64,000 nt of DNA from Xanthomonas codiaei (GCF_002939785.1 NZ_MDEC01000008.1:25273-89272), one strand, 5' to 3'. Shown: positions 18,243 through 29,575, counted from the first letter of the stretch. Notes: generated from the letters alone by a model not told the origin. Numbers and translations are program-made.

Positions 18243-19244
18243 ATGACCCCTATTTCCGTGCTCGATCTGGCGCCAGTCTGCGAAGGCAGCGACACCACCC
18301 GCGCCTTCGCCAACATGCTGGACTTGGCACAGCACGCCGAGCGTTGGGGCTACCAGCGCTATTGGCTGGCCGAACACCACAACATGCCGGGTATCGCCAG
18401 CGCCGCCACCGCGGTGCTGATCGGCCATGTGGCCGGCGGCACCAAGACCATTCGCGTCGGTGCCGGCGGCATCATGCTGCCCAACCACGCACCGCTGCAG
18501 GTGGCCGAACAGTTCGGCACGCTGGCCTCGCTGTATCCGCAGCGCATCGATCTGGGCCTGGGCCGCGCGCCCGGCACCGACCAACCCACCGCACGTGCGT
18601 TGCGCCGTTATTTCGATAGCGCCGACCAGTTCCCGCAGGACGTGGCCGAACTGCTGCGCTACTTCGCGCCGGCCGTGCCGGGGCAGCTGGTACAGGCAGT
18701 CCCCGGTGCCGGTCTCGACGTGCCGGTGTGGTTGCTGGGGTCGAGCCTGTTCAGTGCGCGGCTGGCGGCGGCCATGGGGCTGTCGTTCGCCTTCGCCTCG
18801 CATTTCGCTCCCGATGCGATGGATGAAGCGGTGGCGATCTACCGCCGCGAATTCCGCCCGTCCGCGCAGTTGGCCAAGCCATACGTGATGCTGGCCTTGA
18901 ACGTGGTTGCCGCCGAAACGCAGGCGCAGGCACGCCGGTTGTTCACCACCCAGCAGCAGAGCTTCGTCAATCTGCGCCGCGGCAAGCCGGGCAAGATTCC
19001 GGCGCCGATCGACGACATCGACAGTTTCTGGCAGCCGCACGAGCGCGCCGGAGTGGAACGCGCGCTCGCCTGCACGGTGCTGGGCGACGCCGAGCAGGTG
19101 GCGCAGGGCGTGGCGGCCTTCATCGAGCGGCATGCGCCCGATGAGTTGCTGTTCACCGCCAACATCTACGAGCACAGCGCACGTTTGCGCTCGTTCGAAA
19201 TCGCCGCCGCCGCGGTGCGCGAGCTGGACGTGACCATTGCGTGA
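18243..19244 (+). CDS. Luciferase-like (LLM class) flavin-dependent oxidoreductase
   Basis: This 333-residue protein has the bacterial luciferase fold. It begins [12 protein letters not shown], then [14 protein letters not shown] near residue 40 and [14 protein letters not shown] near residue 73, and [14 protein letters not shown] near residue 102. This pattern matches YhbW-like members of the F420/FMN monooxygenase family. The physiological substrate is not known. The ATG at 18243 follows a purine-rich CCGGAG sequence. The PNPOx-like gene 60 bases downstream on the same strand may be co-transcribed and could share flavin chemistry. Confidence 0.9.
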   Translation: MTPISVLDLAPVCEGSDTTRAFANMLDLAQHAERWGYQRYWLAEHHNMPGIASAATAVLIGHVAGGTKTIRVGAGGIMLPNHAPLQVAEQFGTLASLYPQRIDLGLGRAPGTDQPTARALRRYFDSADQFPQDVAELLRYFAPAVPGQLVQAVPGAGLDVPVWLLGSSLFSARLAAAMGLSFAFASHFAPDAMDEAVAIYRREFRPSAQLAKPYVMLALNVVAAETQAQARRLFTTQQQSFVNLRRGKPGKIPAPIDDIDSFWQPHERAGVERALACTVLGDAEQVAQGVAAFIERHAPDELLFTANIYEHSARLRSFEIAAAAVRELDVTIA

Positions 19245-19304
19245 TTCACGTCGTTTTGCACGGCGATCCGCTCAGATGCGTGCACATCCATTAGGAAGGC
19301 ACGC

Positions 19305-19805
19305 ATGCAACTTCACGAACGCAGCGAGAGCATCAAGCAGCTGGCCGAATTGATACGCGGGGTGGACATCGCCATGTTCACCACCGTCTCGGCCGACGGC
19401 AAGCTAGTGAGCCGCCCCTTGGGCACGCAGGAGGTCGAATTCGACGGCGACCTGTGGTTCGCCACCGCCGCCGACAGCCCGAAAGTGGCGGAAATCGCCG
19501 CCGACCCGCGCGTCAACGTGGCCTACGCCTCGGCATCGAAGAACACCTATGTGTCGGTGGCCGGCACTTCGCAGGTGGTGCACGACCGCGCCAAGATCGA
19601 GCAACTGTGGTCGCCGGCGATGAAGGTGTTCTTCCCAGGCGGCAAGGACGATCCCACCTTGCGCCTGATCCATGTACGCGCCGAATCGGCCGAATACTGG
19701 GATGGCCCCAGCGGCCTGCTCGGCAAGGCGCTGTATTTCGTCATGACCGCGGTGACCGACGATCCCGGCAGCCTGTCCGACAACCGTGTGGTCGACCTGA
19801 AGTAA
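19305..19805 (+). CDS. PNPOx-like flavoprotein, general stress protein 26 type
   Basis: This 166-residue single-domain protein has the split-barrel flavin-binding pattern: AMFTTVSADGKLVSRPLGTQE near residues 24-44, then DLWFATAADSPKV and VNVAYASASKNTYVSVAGTS. Proteins of this kind bind FMN and are usually annotated as general stress proteins. Their in vivo reaction is not established. An AGGAAGG Shine-Dalgarno-like sequence lies about seven bases before the ATG. The stop is followed by an extragenic hairpin repeat. Confidence 0.88.
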   Translation: MQLHERSESIKQLAELIRGVDIAMFTTVSADGKLVSRPLGTQEVEFDGDLWFATAADSPKVAEIAADPRVNVAYASASKNTYVSVAGTSQVVHDRAKIEQLWSPAMKVFFPGGKDDPTLRLIHVRAESAEYWDGPSGLLGKALYFVMTAVTDDPGSLSDNRVVDLK

Positions 19806-20114
19806 AGCCCCAATCGGCTACCTCTGATAAATGCAGAACAGGCTGCAAGTGCAGCACAGCGCACGAGTCCCTCGCTTGCGGGATTACCCATCACCTCCGC
19901 CCGGTTAGCCCCTCTCCCTGCGGGAGAGGGGTTGGGGTGAGGGTACGAAGCGACTGGAAACTACGATTAGCCTGCGCTTTAAGGCTAGCGAGACCTGCTG
20001 CACTGATCCGCCTAACAACATCCCCACTGCGCAGATCAGCACCGGTTGACTCAACCACTGGCAACACCGGGACACGCGCAACCAAAGGCGCTAAAACGTG
20101 CGCCGGCTCCAGCC
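19806..20114. other. Intergenic stretch with one hairpin repeat
   Basis: The 309 bases between the PNPOx-like gene and the ExoD-family gene hold the hairpin repeat at 19909-19946 and no frame that looks coding. The two flanking genes converge here, so the hairpin may also end transcription from one or both sides. Confidence 0.6.
19909..19946. repeat. REP-like extragenic hairpin
   Basis: A perfect 10-bp stem (CCCCTCTCCC with its complement) closes a three-base TGC loop at 19909-19931. It is followed by GTTGGGGTGAGGGTAC. The whole unit is the inverted form of the element at 29871-29905, so it belongs to a dispersed family. Confidence 0.85.
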
Positions 20115-20786
20115 CTATCGCCAAGCCACCGGCCACCATCCGCGAATCAGATCCACCAGCTGATCCGAGGTCACCCCGAACACGGCCACCGAGATCAGCG
20201 CCGCCGCCCAGCCTGCCAGCAGCAGCGCGCCGTCGCGTTCCAGCAAGGCCAATGCGAACAACAGCAGGATCAGCCCGAAAATGTAGTTGGTGAACGGGAT
20301 CGGCAAGGTCAGCAGAACGCCGACCATCACCAGCAGTACGCCGGTGAACACCTGCGCCGGCAGGCGATCCAGCAGCCCATGCAGGCGTGGCTTGAGCAGG
20401 CGGTCCAGCCGCCGTAAGGTGGGCGCAAGTTTGGTCACGAAACGCTGGCTGGTACGCCGCCGCGGCCCACGTGCGCCGATGAAGGCCGGCACCCATGGCT
20501 TGCGCAGGCAGCACATCATCTGCAGCCCGATCAGCACCGTCAGCGGGCCGCTGATGCCGCCGGCCACGCCGGGAATCGGAATGAACGAGGGCAGGATCGC
20601 CAGAAACAGGAACACGCCGAACGCGCTTTGCTGCAGGTCCGCCAGAATCTCGCGCACGCGCAGCACCTGCTCTGGGTCGCCATCGCTGAAGGCCGCCAGC
20701 AGGCTGCGGATGCCTTCGTTGCGATAGCGCATCTGGTCCTCGTCCGCATCCCCGGCCGGCGGCCGGCCCTCAGCCGACGATGTCAT
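20115..20786 (-). CDS. ExoD-family exopolysaccharide-synthesis membrane protein
   Basis: This 223-residue membrane protein has an N-terminal soluble part (about 1-55) followed by four or five hydrophobic segments. ILPSFIPIPGVAGGISGPL near residue 64 and LTLPIPFTNYIFG near residue 158 are typical of the ExoD family, first named for a rhizobial mutant with altered exopolysaccharide and alkali sensitivity. The molecular function is unknown. Its start lies 17 bases inside the end of the CNNM/CorC gene, so the two are probably one transcript. There is no direct link to the polysaccharide locus upstream. Confidence 0.85.
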   Translation of the reverse strand: MTSSAEGRPPAGDADEDQMRYRNEGIRSLLAAFSDGDPEQVLRVREILADLQQSAFGVFLFLAILPSFIPIPGVAGGISGPLTVLIGLQMMCCLRKPWVPAFIGARGPRRRTSQRFVTKLAPTLRRLDRLLKPRLHGLLDRLPAQVFTGVLLVMVGVLLTLPIPFTNYIFGLILLLFALALLERDGALLLAGWAAALISVAVFGVTSDQLVDLIRGWWPVAWR

Positions 20787-22110
20787 CGCTGCCCTCGTCG
20801 CCGACCCGGCTCAGCAACAGCTTGTCCACGCGCGCGCCGTCCAGGTCCACGATCTCGATGCGCCAGCCGGCCCAGTCGAAGAATTCGCCGGCCTGCGGAA
20901 TTCGCCCGAAGTAGTAGATGCACAGCCCGGCCAGCGTGTGGTAATCGCCATCCTCGGCGTCCGGCAGCTCGGCGCCCAGCACTTCGCGCAGTTCTTCCAC
21001 CGGCAGCGAGCCGTCGATCAGCAGCGACCCGTCGGCACGCGTGACCACCAGCGCGTCCTCGTCGGTATTTTCCACCGCCTGCAGACGCCCGACCACCGCG
21101 CCCATCAGGTCGCTGATGGTCACCAGGCCACGGATCTCGCCGTATTCGTCCACCACTAGCGCCATCGACTGCTGTTCTTCGCGGAAGATCTCCAGCAGCT
21201 TCATCGCATGCGTGGATTCGGACACGAACACCGTGTCGCGCAAGGCCTGGAACAGGTGCGCGCCATGCCCGTCCATGCGCGTGACCAGCGATTTGACTTC
21301 CAGCACGCCGGCGATGTCCTGGTCGCTGCCGCGATACACCGGGTAGCGCGAGAATTCGTGTTCGCGCATGACCGCCAGGTTGCGTTCCGGCGCGGCATTG
21401 GCGTCCAGCCAGGCAATGCGGTTGCGCGGGGTCATCAGGCTGTCGGCAGTGCGGTCGCCCAGCCGCATCACGCGGTTCATCATGTCGCGCTCGTGCGCGT
21501 CGATCACCCCGGCCTCGTGGCTTTCGGCCACCAGCATGCGGATCTCCTCTTCGGTCACCGAGGCCGATTCGTCCTTGCCCATGCCCAGCAGGCGCAGCAC
21601 CAGCCGGGTGGAACGGGCCAGCACCCATACCCCGGGCGCGGCGATCCTGGCCAGCCAGGCCATCGGCACCGCAACGACGCCTGCGATGTCCTCGGAATTG
21701 CGCAGGGCCAGCCGCTTTGGGACAAGTTCGCCGAAGATCAGCGTCAGGAAGGTGATCAACGCCACCGCCAGGGCGCTGCCGATCACCACCGAATACGGGC
21801 GCGGCTTGCCGACCAGTTCGAAGGTGGCCGACAGTGCCGGAAACAGTCCCTGCAGCCAGTTGCTGATGGCCTCGCCGATCGCCTCGCCACCGAACACGCC
21901 GGTCAGGATGCCGATCAGGGTGATGCCGATCTGGACCGTGGACAGGAAGTTTTCCGGGCTTTCGGCCAGCGCCAGCGCCCGCGCAGCGCGCTTGCTGGAG
22001 CCGGCCATCTGCTTCAGGCGGCTCTTGCGCGAGGTCATCAACGACATCTCCGACATGGCGAAGAAACCGTTCAAGACGATCAGGGCGATGACGATCAGAA
22101 ACTCAACCAC
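20770..22110 (-). CDS. CNNM/CorC-type membrane protein with CBS domains (UPF0053)
   Basis: This 446-residue protein has an N-terminal CNNM membrane domain (about 1-190) beginning EFLIVIALIVLNGFFAMSE, two CBS domains (about 205-340) and a C-terminal CorC/HlyC domain. SLMTPRNRIAWLD and GLVTISDLMGAVVG mark the CBS pair. Relatives are called hemolysin-like or CorC; magnesium/cobalt efflux is the best supported role in the wider family. It overlaps the ExoD gene downstream by 17 bases. It is divergent from the phosphate-uptake pair. Confidence 0.9.
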   Translation of the reverse strand: MVEFLIVIALIVLNGFFAMSEMSLMTSRKSRLKQMAGSSKRAARALALAESPENFLSTVQIGITLIGILTGVFGGEAIGEAISNWLQGLFPALSATFELVGKPRPYSVVIGSALAVALITFLTLIFGELVPKRLALRNSEDIAGVVAVPMAWLARIAAPGVWVLARSTRLVLRLLGMGKDESASVTEEEIRMLVAESHEAGVIDAHERDMMNRVMRLGDRTADSLMTPRNRIAWLDANAAPERNLAVMREHEFSRYPVYRGSDQDIAGVLEVKSLVTRMDGHGAHLFQALRDTVFVSESTHAMKLLEIFREEQQSMALVVDEYGEIRGLVTISDLMGAVVGRLQAVENTDEDALVVTRADGSLLIDGSLPVEELREVLGAELPDAEDGDYHTLAGLCIYYFGRIPQAGEFFDWAGWRIEIVDLDGARVDKLLLSRVGDEGSDDIVG

Positions 22111-22383
22111 GGGCGCAGTCCCCGGTCAATGAAGGGGAGGGCGGGGTTGCACTGCATTGGCCGGCGCGCACGGGGGCGGGGCGGCAAGCGGGGGGGATAG
22201 GGTCGTCTTCCATAGGGTGCGCCCGAAGGCGCGGGAGGCATGGTAGCAAACCACAGGGTGGTTCGAGCCGGGAAATGCCGATGTGAAGGCCGTCGCCTGC
22301 ACCGATATACCCAGACGGGTCATTGAACGGTCATAATTCGCCCTTGGTGCCGTCCTCCCTCGACGGCAGGAAGTTCTCCACCC

Positions 22384-23010
22384 ATGTTCTCGTTGCAGAC
22401 CATCTTCGGTTCCGGCAAGCAGTTCTATTCGCTCCTGAACGAAGCGGCGCAGGCCGCCTACGACAGCACCAAGGCCTTGCACGCCATGATGCGCGAGTCC
22501 GACCGGCAGCCCGCGCTGGACGCCTTCAAGCTCGCCCGCCTGCGCGAACGCGCGGCCTCCGACAAGATCGGCCAGGCCCTGGTGGACAGCTTCATGACCC
22601 CGATCGAGCGCGAAGACATCGAAGCGCTGGGCTCGGCGTTGTACAAGATTCCCAAGCAGGTGGAAAAATTCGCCGACCGCTATTCGCTGGCGACCAAGCA
22701 CCTGGAACACATCGACTTCGCCCCGCGCGCCGCGATGCTGGAACAGGCGGCCGCGGTGGTGGTGGAGATGGTCGACGACCTGCCGCGCATGAACATCGAT
22801 CGCATGACCGCGCTCAACGACAAGCTGCGCATGCTCGAGAACGAGGCCGACCGGCTGATGCTGGAGTTGTACCGCGACATCTATTCCGGCCGCCTGGACA
22901 CGCTGCAGATGTTCCTGCTCAAGGAGTTCTTCGAGATCCTGGAAAAAGCCATCGACCGTTGCCGCGAGGCGGGGGTGGTGGTGTACCAGATCGTGTTGAA
23001 GAACAGCTGA
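22384..23010 (+). CDS. DUF47 PhoU-like regulator of phosphate uptake
   Basis: This 208-residue all-helical protein begins MFSLQTIFGSGKQFYSLL and resembles DUF47 (PhoU_div) proteins. Repeated heptad-like stretches such as MLENEADRLMLELYRDIYSG match the helical bundles of PhoU. Such proteins are encoded directly ahead of low-affinity Pit transporters and are thought to control them. The Pit gene starts nine bases after its stop, which supports this role. The length is normal for the family. Confidence 0.9.
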   Translation: MFSLQTIFGSGKQFYSLLNEAAQAAYDSTKALHAMMRESDRQPALDAFKLARLRERAASDKIGQALVDSFMTPIEREDIEALGSALYKIPKQVEKFADRYSLATKHLEHIDFAPRAAMLEQAAAVVVEMVDDLPRMNIDRMTALNDKLRMLENEADRLMLELYRDIYSGRLDTLQMFLLKEFFEILEKAIDRCREAGVVVYQIVLKNS

Positions 23011-23019
23011 GGCCGCCGC

Positions 23020-24147
23020 GTGCTTACCCTTGTACTGGTGGTGATCCTGGCCGCGTTGGTGTTCGAGTTCATCAACGGCTTCCACGACACCGCCAACTCC
23101 ATCGCCACCGTCGTCGCCACCAAGGTGCTCTCGCCGGGCTGGGCGGTGATGCTGGCGGCCGGCATGAACCTGATCGGCGCCCTCACCGGCACCGCAGTGG
23201 CGCTGACCATCGCTTCGGGCCTGCTCAACACCAACGTGGTGGACGTCACCCCGCAGGTGATCCTGTGCGCGCTGCTGGGCGGCATCATCTGGAACCTGAT
23301 CACCTGGTGGAAGGGCCTGCCGTCGTCGTCCTCGCATGCGCTGATCGGTGGGCTGTGCGGCGCCGGCCTGGCCGCCGCGCACAACAACTGGGATGCCTTG
23401 ATCTGGTCGGAGAACATCGGCAACTGGGCCAAGAACAAGGGCCTGTTGTGGAAGGTGTTCGTGCCGATGGTCACCTCGCCGATCGCCGGTTTCCTGCTCG
23501 GCATCGTGGTGATGGTGCTGCTGTGGGCGATCATCGCCGGCATGTCCAGGCTGGGCGGTCCGATCGGGCGGCTGGCGCGGCCGCGCTGGGTCAATGCCTT
23601 CTTCGGCAAGGCGCAGATCGCTTCGGCCGCGTACATGGGCTACGCGCACGGGCACAACGATGCGCAGAAGACCATGGGCATCATCGCCATGACCCTGATC
23701 GGCGCGCAGTCGGCCGGCGCGCTGGACAATCTGCCGGGCTGGCTGGCCTTCCTGCACCCGGGTACCGGGCTGGCGGCCGGCGACGGCATCCCGATGTGGA
23801 TCGTACTGACCTGCGCGGTGGTGATGGCGGCCGGCACCGCGTCGGGCGGCTGGAAGATCATCAAGACGCTCGGCCACAAGATGGTCAAGCTGCATCCCAT
23901 CCATGGTTTTGCCGCCGAAACCAGCTCGGCCACGGTGCTGACCATGGCCGCGCATTTCGGCATGCCGGTCTCCACCACCCACAGCATCTCCACCGCCATC
24001 ATGGGCGTGGGCTTTGCCAAAAATCCGCGCTCGCTGCGGCTGGGCGTGATCGAGCGCATCGTCTGGGCGTGGATCCTCACCATTCCCGCTGCCGGCGGTG
24101 TGGCCTACCTGATCCTGCGCGCCTTCGAACTGTTCGGCTGGACATGA
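23020..24147 (+). CDS. pit: Low-affinity inorganic phosphate transporter (Pit family)
   Basis: This 375-residue inner-membrane protein has about ten helices and the two inverted Pit signatures: FINGFHDTANSIATVVATK near residue 15 and GYAHGHNDAQKTMGII near residue 206. These Asp/Asn motifs are the substrate site of Pit/PiT carriers, which move phosphate with protons or a metal-phosphate complex. It starts with GTG nine bases after the DUF47 stop, with a GAGG-like sequence ahead of it. No Pho box was recognised upstream of the pair. Confidence 0.93.
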   Translation: MLTLVLVVILAALVFEFINGFHDTANSIATVVATKVLSPGWAVMLAAGMNLIGALTGTAVALTIASGLLNTNVVDVTPQVILCALLGGIIWNLITWWKGLPSSSSHALIGGLCGAGLAAAHNNWDALIWSENIGNWAKNKGLLWKVFVPMVTSPIAGFLLGIVVMVLLWAIIAGMSRLGGPIGRLARPRWVNAFFGKAQIASAAYMGYAHGHNDAQKTMGIIAMTLIGAQSAGALDNLPGWLAFLHPGTGLAAGDGIPMWIVLTCAVVMAAGTASGGWKIIKTLGHKMVKLHPIHGFAAETSSATVLTMAAHFGMPVSTTHSISTAIMGVGFAKNPRSLRLGVIERIVWAWILTIPAAGGVAYLILRAFELFGWT

Positions 24148-24255
24148 GTGGTGTCGCGGTGCGGTCATGCACCGTGATCACGATGCAGTGCCATTGGCGC
24201 CGGCCGTCCGCATGCAGCGCGATCGCCGGCGCGCCCTGAGCGAGACCCTTCTTCG

Positions 24256-25017
24256 ATGATGCTGGCATTGGTGTGCGTGTTGTTCGGGCTTGCCTGGTTG
24301 ATCGACCGCCGCGGGCTGCGGCGGTTTTCCCGCACGCTGGGTGCGCTCACGCTGGCGCTGGTGCTGGCGGTGGGCTGCGGACCGCTGCCGTCGTGGATGC
24401 TGCAACACCTGCAGCGCACCGGGGTCAACGATTTCGACGCGTGGGGTGCGCGCAATGTCATCGTGCTGCTCGGCGCCGGCACCGTGCGCCCGGAGGGACC
24501 GGATGCGGTGGCCGAGGCCAATCTGTTCGCGTACGGCCGCATCGTCGAAGCGGCGCGGTTGTACCAGCAGTGCCATCGTCGCGGTGGCGACTGCAAGATC
24601 GAGATCAGCGGCGGCGATGCGCGCGGCCTGGGCCTGTCCGAGGCGGTGGTTTACCAGCGCGTGCTGATCGGGTTGGGCATCGATCGCGCGGACCTGATCA
24701 TGGAGCCGTCCAGCATGAATACCTGGCAGAACGCCCAGTTCAGCCAGCCGCTGTTGCGCGCGCATCGGCCCGATCGCATCGTGCTGGTGTCCTCGGCCAC
24801 CCATCTGCGCCGCGCCGAGCTGTACTTCCGCCATTTCGGCATCGACGCGGTGCCGGTGCGCGCCGACTGGCTGACCGCTTCGTGGTCGATCCTGCCGCAG
24901 AGCTACAACTTCACCCTGGCCGATGTCGCCCTGCACGAGTACCTGGGCATCGCGCGTTATCAGCTCTACCAATGGCTGGGCTGGAACGTGAAGGCCAGCG
25001 AGCCTGGTGCGTTGTGA
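24256..25017 (+). CDS. YdcF-like DUF218 protein
   Basis: This 253-residue protein has two N-terminal hydrophobic stretches (about 1-15 and 25-40) and a DUF218 domain from about residue 65, marked by VIVLLGAG, EISGGDARG and SSATHLRRAELYFRHFG. E. coli YdcF and SanA belong here; members affect envelope barrier function, but the reaction is unknown. The domain probably faces the periplasm. Its TGA stop is the first three bases of a GGGATT-type repeat. Confidence 0.85.
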   Translation: MMLALVCVLFGLAWLIDRRGLRRFSRTLGALTLALVLAVGCGPLPSWMLQHLQRTGVNDFDAWGARNVIVLLGAGTVRPEGPDAVAEANLFAYGRIVEAARLYQQCHRRGGDCKIEISGGDARGLGLSEAVVYQRVLIGLGIDRADLIMEPSSMNTWQNAQFSQPLLRAHRPDRIVLVSSATHLRRAELYFRHFGIDAVPVRADWLTASWSILPQSYNFTLADVALHEYLGIARYQLYQWLGWNVKASEPGAL

Positions 25018-25060
25018 TTGGGGAGTCGGGATTAGGGATTAGGGATTGGGGATTCGTAAC
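25015..25060. repeat. GGGATT-type extragenic repeat starting at the ydcF-like stop
   Basis: The block starts TGATTGGGGA, continues with degenerate copies of GGGATTA and ends GGGATTCGTAAC. The first three bases are the stop codon of the DUF218 gene. The same beginning and end occur behind nlpD at 39030-39081. Confidence 0.85.
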
Positions 25061-25444
25061 GGCTGGTGCGCTGTCAGATCTGTTCGGCTGATGTGCTGGC
25101 GACGGTGCTTGCCACTTGTGGATTGACGGCAGCCACGCTGACGCGCGGTGCTTGGAAATGATGATGCGGGTCGATGATGCGTCACCGCACCTTCTCCCGT
25201 GCGGCAAGGTGCCCCGCAGGGGCGGATGAGGGGCGCCTTGGAGGGATATCACTGCCTGCGATGGCCAGCGCGTCGCCACGCGCCACCAGGGTGAATCATC
25301 GGCTTCACCCTCACACCAACTTTCGCTTCGCACCCCGGCCCGTTTGGCGGCGCGGGCGCTAGAAGACAGGTGCGCAAGCGGCGCCTTCTCGCCCCGATGG
25401 GGGCGAAGCTTTAGCTGCTTGGTGTTTTCAGATTTTCCGCCAAT
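25018..25444. other. 427-base intergenic stretch with repeats
   Basis: Between the DUF218 gene and the parE stop lie the GGGATT repeat, a second repeat-like stretch at about 25191-25236 (CCTTCTCCC...GCGGATGAGG, similar to part of the block at 29770-29820) and a 7-bp hairpin at 25389-25406 that may end parE transcription. No convincing gene was seen. Confidence 0.6.
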
Positions 25445-27334
25445 TCAAACTTCCAGCGACGCCAGATCGCCCTTGGTTTCCAGCCATTGCTTGCGGTCGC
25501 CCGCGCGCTTCTTGGCCAGCAGCATGTCCATCAGCGAACGGGTCTGCTCGCCATCGTCGATGGTCAGCTGCACCAGGCGGCGCGTATCCGGATGGATGGT
25601 GGATTCGCGCAGCTGCTGCGGATTCATTTCGCCCAGGCCCTTGAAGCGGGTCACGCTGATCTGGCCCTTCATCTTCTCGCGCGCGATCTTGTCCAGCAGC
25701 GTGGTCTTTTCTTCCTCGTCCAGCGCGTAGAACACCTGCTTGCCCACGTCCACGCGAAACAGCGGCGGCATCGCCACGAACACGTGGCCGGCGGCCACCA
25801 GCGCAGGGAAGTGCTGCAGGAACAGCGCGGTCAGCAGCGTGGCGATATGCAGGCCATCGGAGTCGGCGTCGGCCAGGATCACCACCTTGCCGTAGCGCAG
25901 CCCGGTGATGTCGTCCTTACCCGGGTCGCAGCCGATCGCGATCGCCAGGTTATGCACTTCTTCCGAGGCCAGCACGCTGCCGGAGGCCACTTCCCAGGTA
26001 TTGAGGATCTTGCCGCGCAGCGGCAGGATGGCCTGGAAATCCTTGTCGCGCGCCTGCTTGGCCGAACCGCCGGCCGAGTCGCCTTCCACCAGGAACAGTT
26101 CGGTGCGCGACAGGTCCTGGCTGATGCAGTCGGCCAGCTTGCCGGGCAGGGCCGGGCCCTGGGTGACCTTCTTGCGGACGATCTGCTTTTCGGTCTTCAG
26201 GCGCGCGCTGGCGCGGTCGATGGCGATCTGCGCGATCTTCTCGCCGATCTCCACGTTCTGGTTGAGATACAGGCTGAAGGCGTCGTGCGCGGCGCCTTCG
26301 ATGAAGCCGGCGGCCTGGCGCGAGGACAGGCGCTCCTTGGTCTGCCCGGAGAACTGCGGGTCGGTCATCTTCAGGCTGAGCACGAAGGTGACCCGGTCCC
26401 ACACGTCCTCCGGCGCCAGCTTGACCCCGCGCGGCAGCAGGTTGCGGAAGTCGCAGAACTCGCGCAGCGCATCGGTCAGGCCCGAGCGCAGGCCGTTGAC
26501 ATGGGTGCCGTGCTGCGCGGTCGGAATCAGGTTGACGTAGCTTTCCTGCACCAGCTCGCCTTCCGGCACCCAGGCCGCGGCCCAGTCGACGATCTCGGTG
26601 TCCTTCTTCAGGCTGCCCACGAACAGCTCGGCCGGCAGCAGCTCGTGCTGGGCCATCTCGCCCTTGAGGTAATCGCGCAGGCCGTTCTCGAAATACCAGC
26701 TGTCCTGCTCGCCGGTGGCCTCGTCGTGCAGCTTGACGGTCAGGCCGGGGCACAGCACGGCCTTGGCGCGCAGCAGATGGCGCAGCGCACGCACATTGAA
26801 CTTGGGCGTGTCGAAATACTTGGGGTCGGCCCAGAAACGCAGCCGCGTGCCGGTGTTCTTCTTGCCCACCGTGCCGACCACTTCCAGCTTGGAGGCGGCG
26901 TTGCCGTCGCGGAACTCCATACGGTGCTCGCTGCCTTCGCGCTTGATGAACAGCTCGACCTTGGTCGAGAGCGCATTGACCACGCTCACGCCCACGCCGT
27001 GCAGGCCGCCGGAGAAGGTGTAGTTGCGGTTGCTGAACTTGCCGCCGGCATGCAGGCGGGTCAGGATCAGTTCCACGCCCGGGATCTTCTCTTCCGGATG
27101 GATGTCCACCGGCATGCCGCGGCCGTCGTCGGACACCTCGCAGCTGCCATCCTTGTACAGGGTGACTTCGACCTGCTTGGCGTGTCCGGCCAGCGCCTCG
27201 TCGACGGAGTTGTCGATCACTTCCTGCGCCAAATGGTTCGGGCGCGCGGTGTCGGTGTACATGCCCGGGCGGCGTTTGACCGGGTCCAGGCCCGACAGTA
27301 CTTCAATATCGGCGGCGTTATAACGGGTGTTCAT
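25445..27334 (-). CDS. parE: DNA topoisomerase IV subunit B
   Basis: This 629-residue protein begins MNTRYNAADIEVLSGLDPVK, typical of ParE. The GHKL ATPase domain shows EVIDNSVDEA, DDGRGMPV and GGLHGVGVSVVNAL; the TOPRIM domain shows VEGDSAGGSAKQ and the metal-binding DADSDG. With ParC it decatenates daughter chromosomes. The length matches ParE rather than GyrB (about 800). The ATG at 27334 was chosen because the frame upstream has no similarity. parC is not in the window. It is a single-gene unit with repeats on its 3' side. Confidence 0.96.
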   Translation of the reverse strand: MNTRYNAADIEVLSGLDPVKRRPGMYTDTARPNHLAQEVIDNSVDEALAGHAKQVEVTLYKDGSCEVSDDGRGMPVDIHPEEKIPGVELILTRLHAGGKFSNRNYTFSGGLHGVGVSVVNALSTKVELFIKREGSEHRMEFRDGNAASKLEVVGTVGKKNTGTRLRFWADPKYFDTPKFNVRALRHLLRAKAVLCPGLTVKLHDEATGEQDSWYFENGLRDYLKGEMAQHELLPAELFVGSLKKDTEIVDWAAAWVPEGELVQESYVNLIPTAQHGTHVNGLRSGLTDALREFCDFRNLLPRGVKLAPEDVWDRVTFVLSLKMTDPQFSGQTKERLSSRQAAGFIEGAAHDAFSLYLNQNVEIGEKIAQIAIDRASARLKTEKQIVRKKVTQGPALPGKLADCISQDLSRTELFLVEGDSAGGSAKQARDKDFQAILPLRGKILNTWEVASGSVLASEEVHNLAIAIGCDPGKDDITGLRYGKVVILADADSDGLHIATLLTALFLQHFPALVAAGHVFVAMPPLFRVDVGKQVFYALDEEEKTTLLDKIAREKMKGQISVTRFKGLGEMNPQQLRESTIHPDTRRLVQLTIDDGEQTRSLMDMLLAKKRAGDRKQWLETKGDLASLEV

Positions 27335-27495
27335 GCATCTCGTTGGCACGTGAAACGACGCGCAAGTGTGCGGGCTGGGGCGACTTTTTGCACGCGGCAG
27401 GCGTTCAGTGCAGGGCTGGGTGCGCTTGGCTACCCTGGCGTTGGTTTCGGAACCGAACGTCCCCACCTGAGGATGTGACCGAACCGGAGGACACC

Positions 27496-27738
27496 ATGAA
27501 GTTCAAACATATCCTGATGCTCACCCTAGGCGCGGCCGCCGTGGCGGCATTGCCGGCGCTGGCCCAGGCCGCCCCGCAGCAGACCGGGCAGGGCGCCACC
27601 ACGCAGAAGGCCGACGACGCCAAGGCCAAGACCGAAGCCGAGCGCAAGGCCGAGCGCCGCGCCGCCGCTGCCGCGCAGAAGCCCAAGGCCGACAGCGCCC
27701 CGCGCGAGGAAGAAGAAGAGGAAAAGCCGGCGCGCTGA
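27496..27738 (+). CDS. Small exported Ala/Lys/Glu-rich protein
   Basis: This 80-residue protein has a signal peptide, MKFKHILMLTLGAAAVAALP, with probable cleavage after ALAQA near residue 25. The mature part is charged and low-complexity: a Lys/Ala/Glu helix, then Ala-Arg runs and a C-terminal EEEEEE-rich tail. A GGAGG sequence at 27486-27490 fits the start, and a hairpin follows the stop, so it is a complete one-gene unit. No function is recognised. It may be periplasmic, perhaps binding cations or nucleic acid through its opposed charges. Confidence 0.75.
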   Translation: MKFKHILMLTLGAAAVAALPALAQAAPQQTGQGATTQKADDAKAKTEAERKAERRAAAAAQKPKADSAPREEEEEEKPAR

Positions 27739-27768
27739 TCCTCGCGCATCGGCAACTCGCACCACGCA

Positions 27769-27792
27769 ACGCCCCGACTCAGCCCGGGGCGT
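27769..27792 (+). terminator. Probable hairpin terminator of the small exported protein gene
   Basis: A perfect 8-bp stem, ACGCCCCG with CGGGGCGT, closes an 8-base loop about 30 bases after the stop. Only a short T-rich tail (CTGCATTT) follows. Confidence 0.55.
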
Positions 27793-27880
27793 CTGCATTT
27801 ACAGCGGGTTGCAGGCTTTTTTCCGCGCGGGATGACCTCCTCGTCACGCAACCCTTGGGCATTGGCCCATCACCCGTTAA

Positions 27881-29575
<1,695 letters not shown>

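Noticed and set aside
22126..24168. 680-codon open frame antisense to the DUF47-Pit pair
   Set aside because: It spans two intact, well-recognised genes on the other strand and is rich in His/Gln/Gly, typical of a shadow frame.
25487..27478. 663-codon open frame antisense to parE
   Set aside because: It mirrors the parE codon pattern, has no recognisable motifs and no start context. ParE is complete on the other strand.
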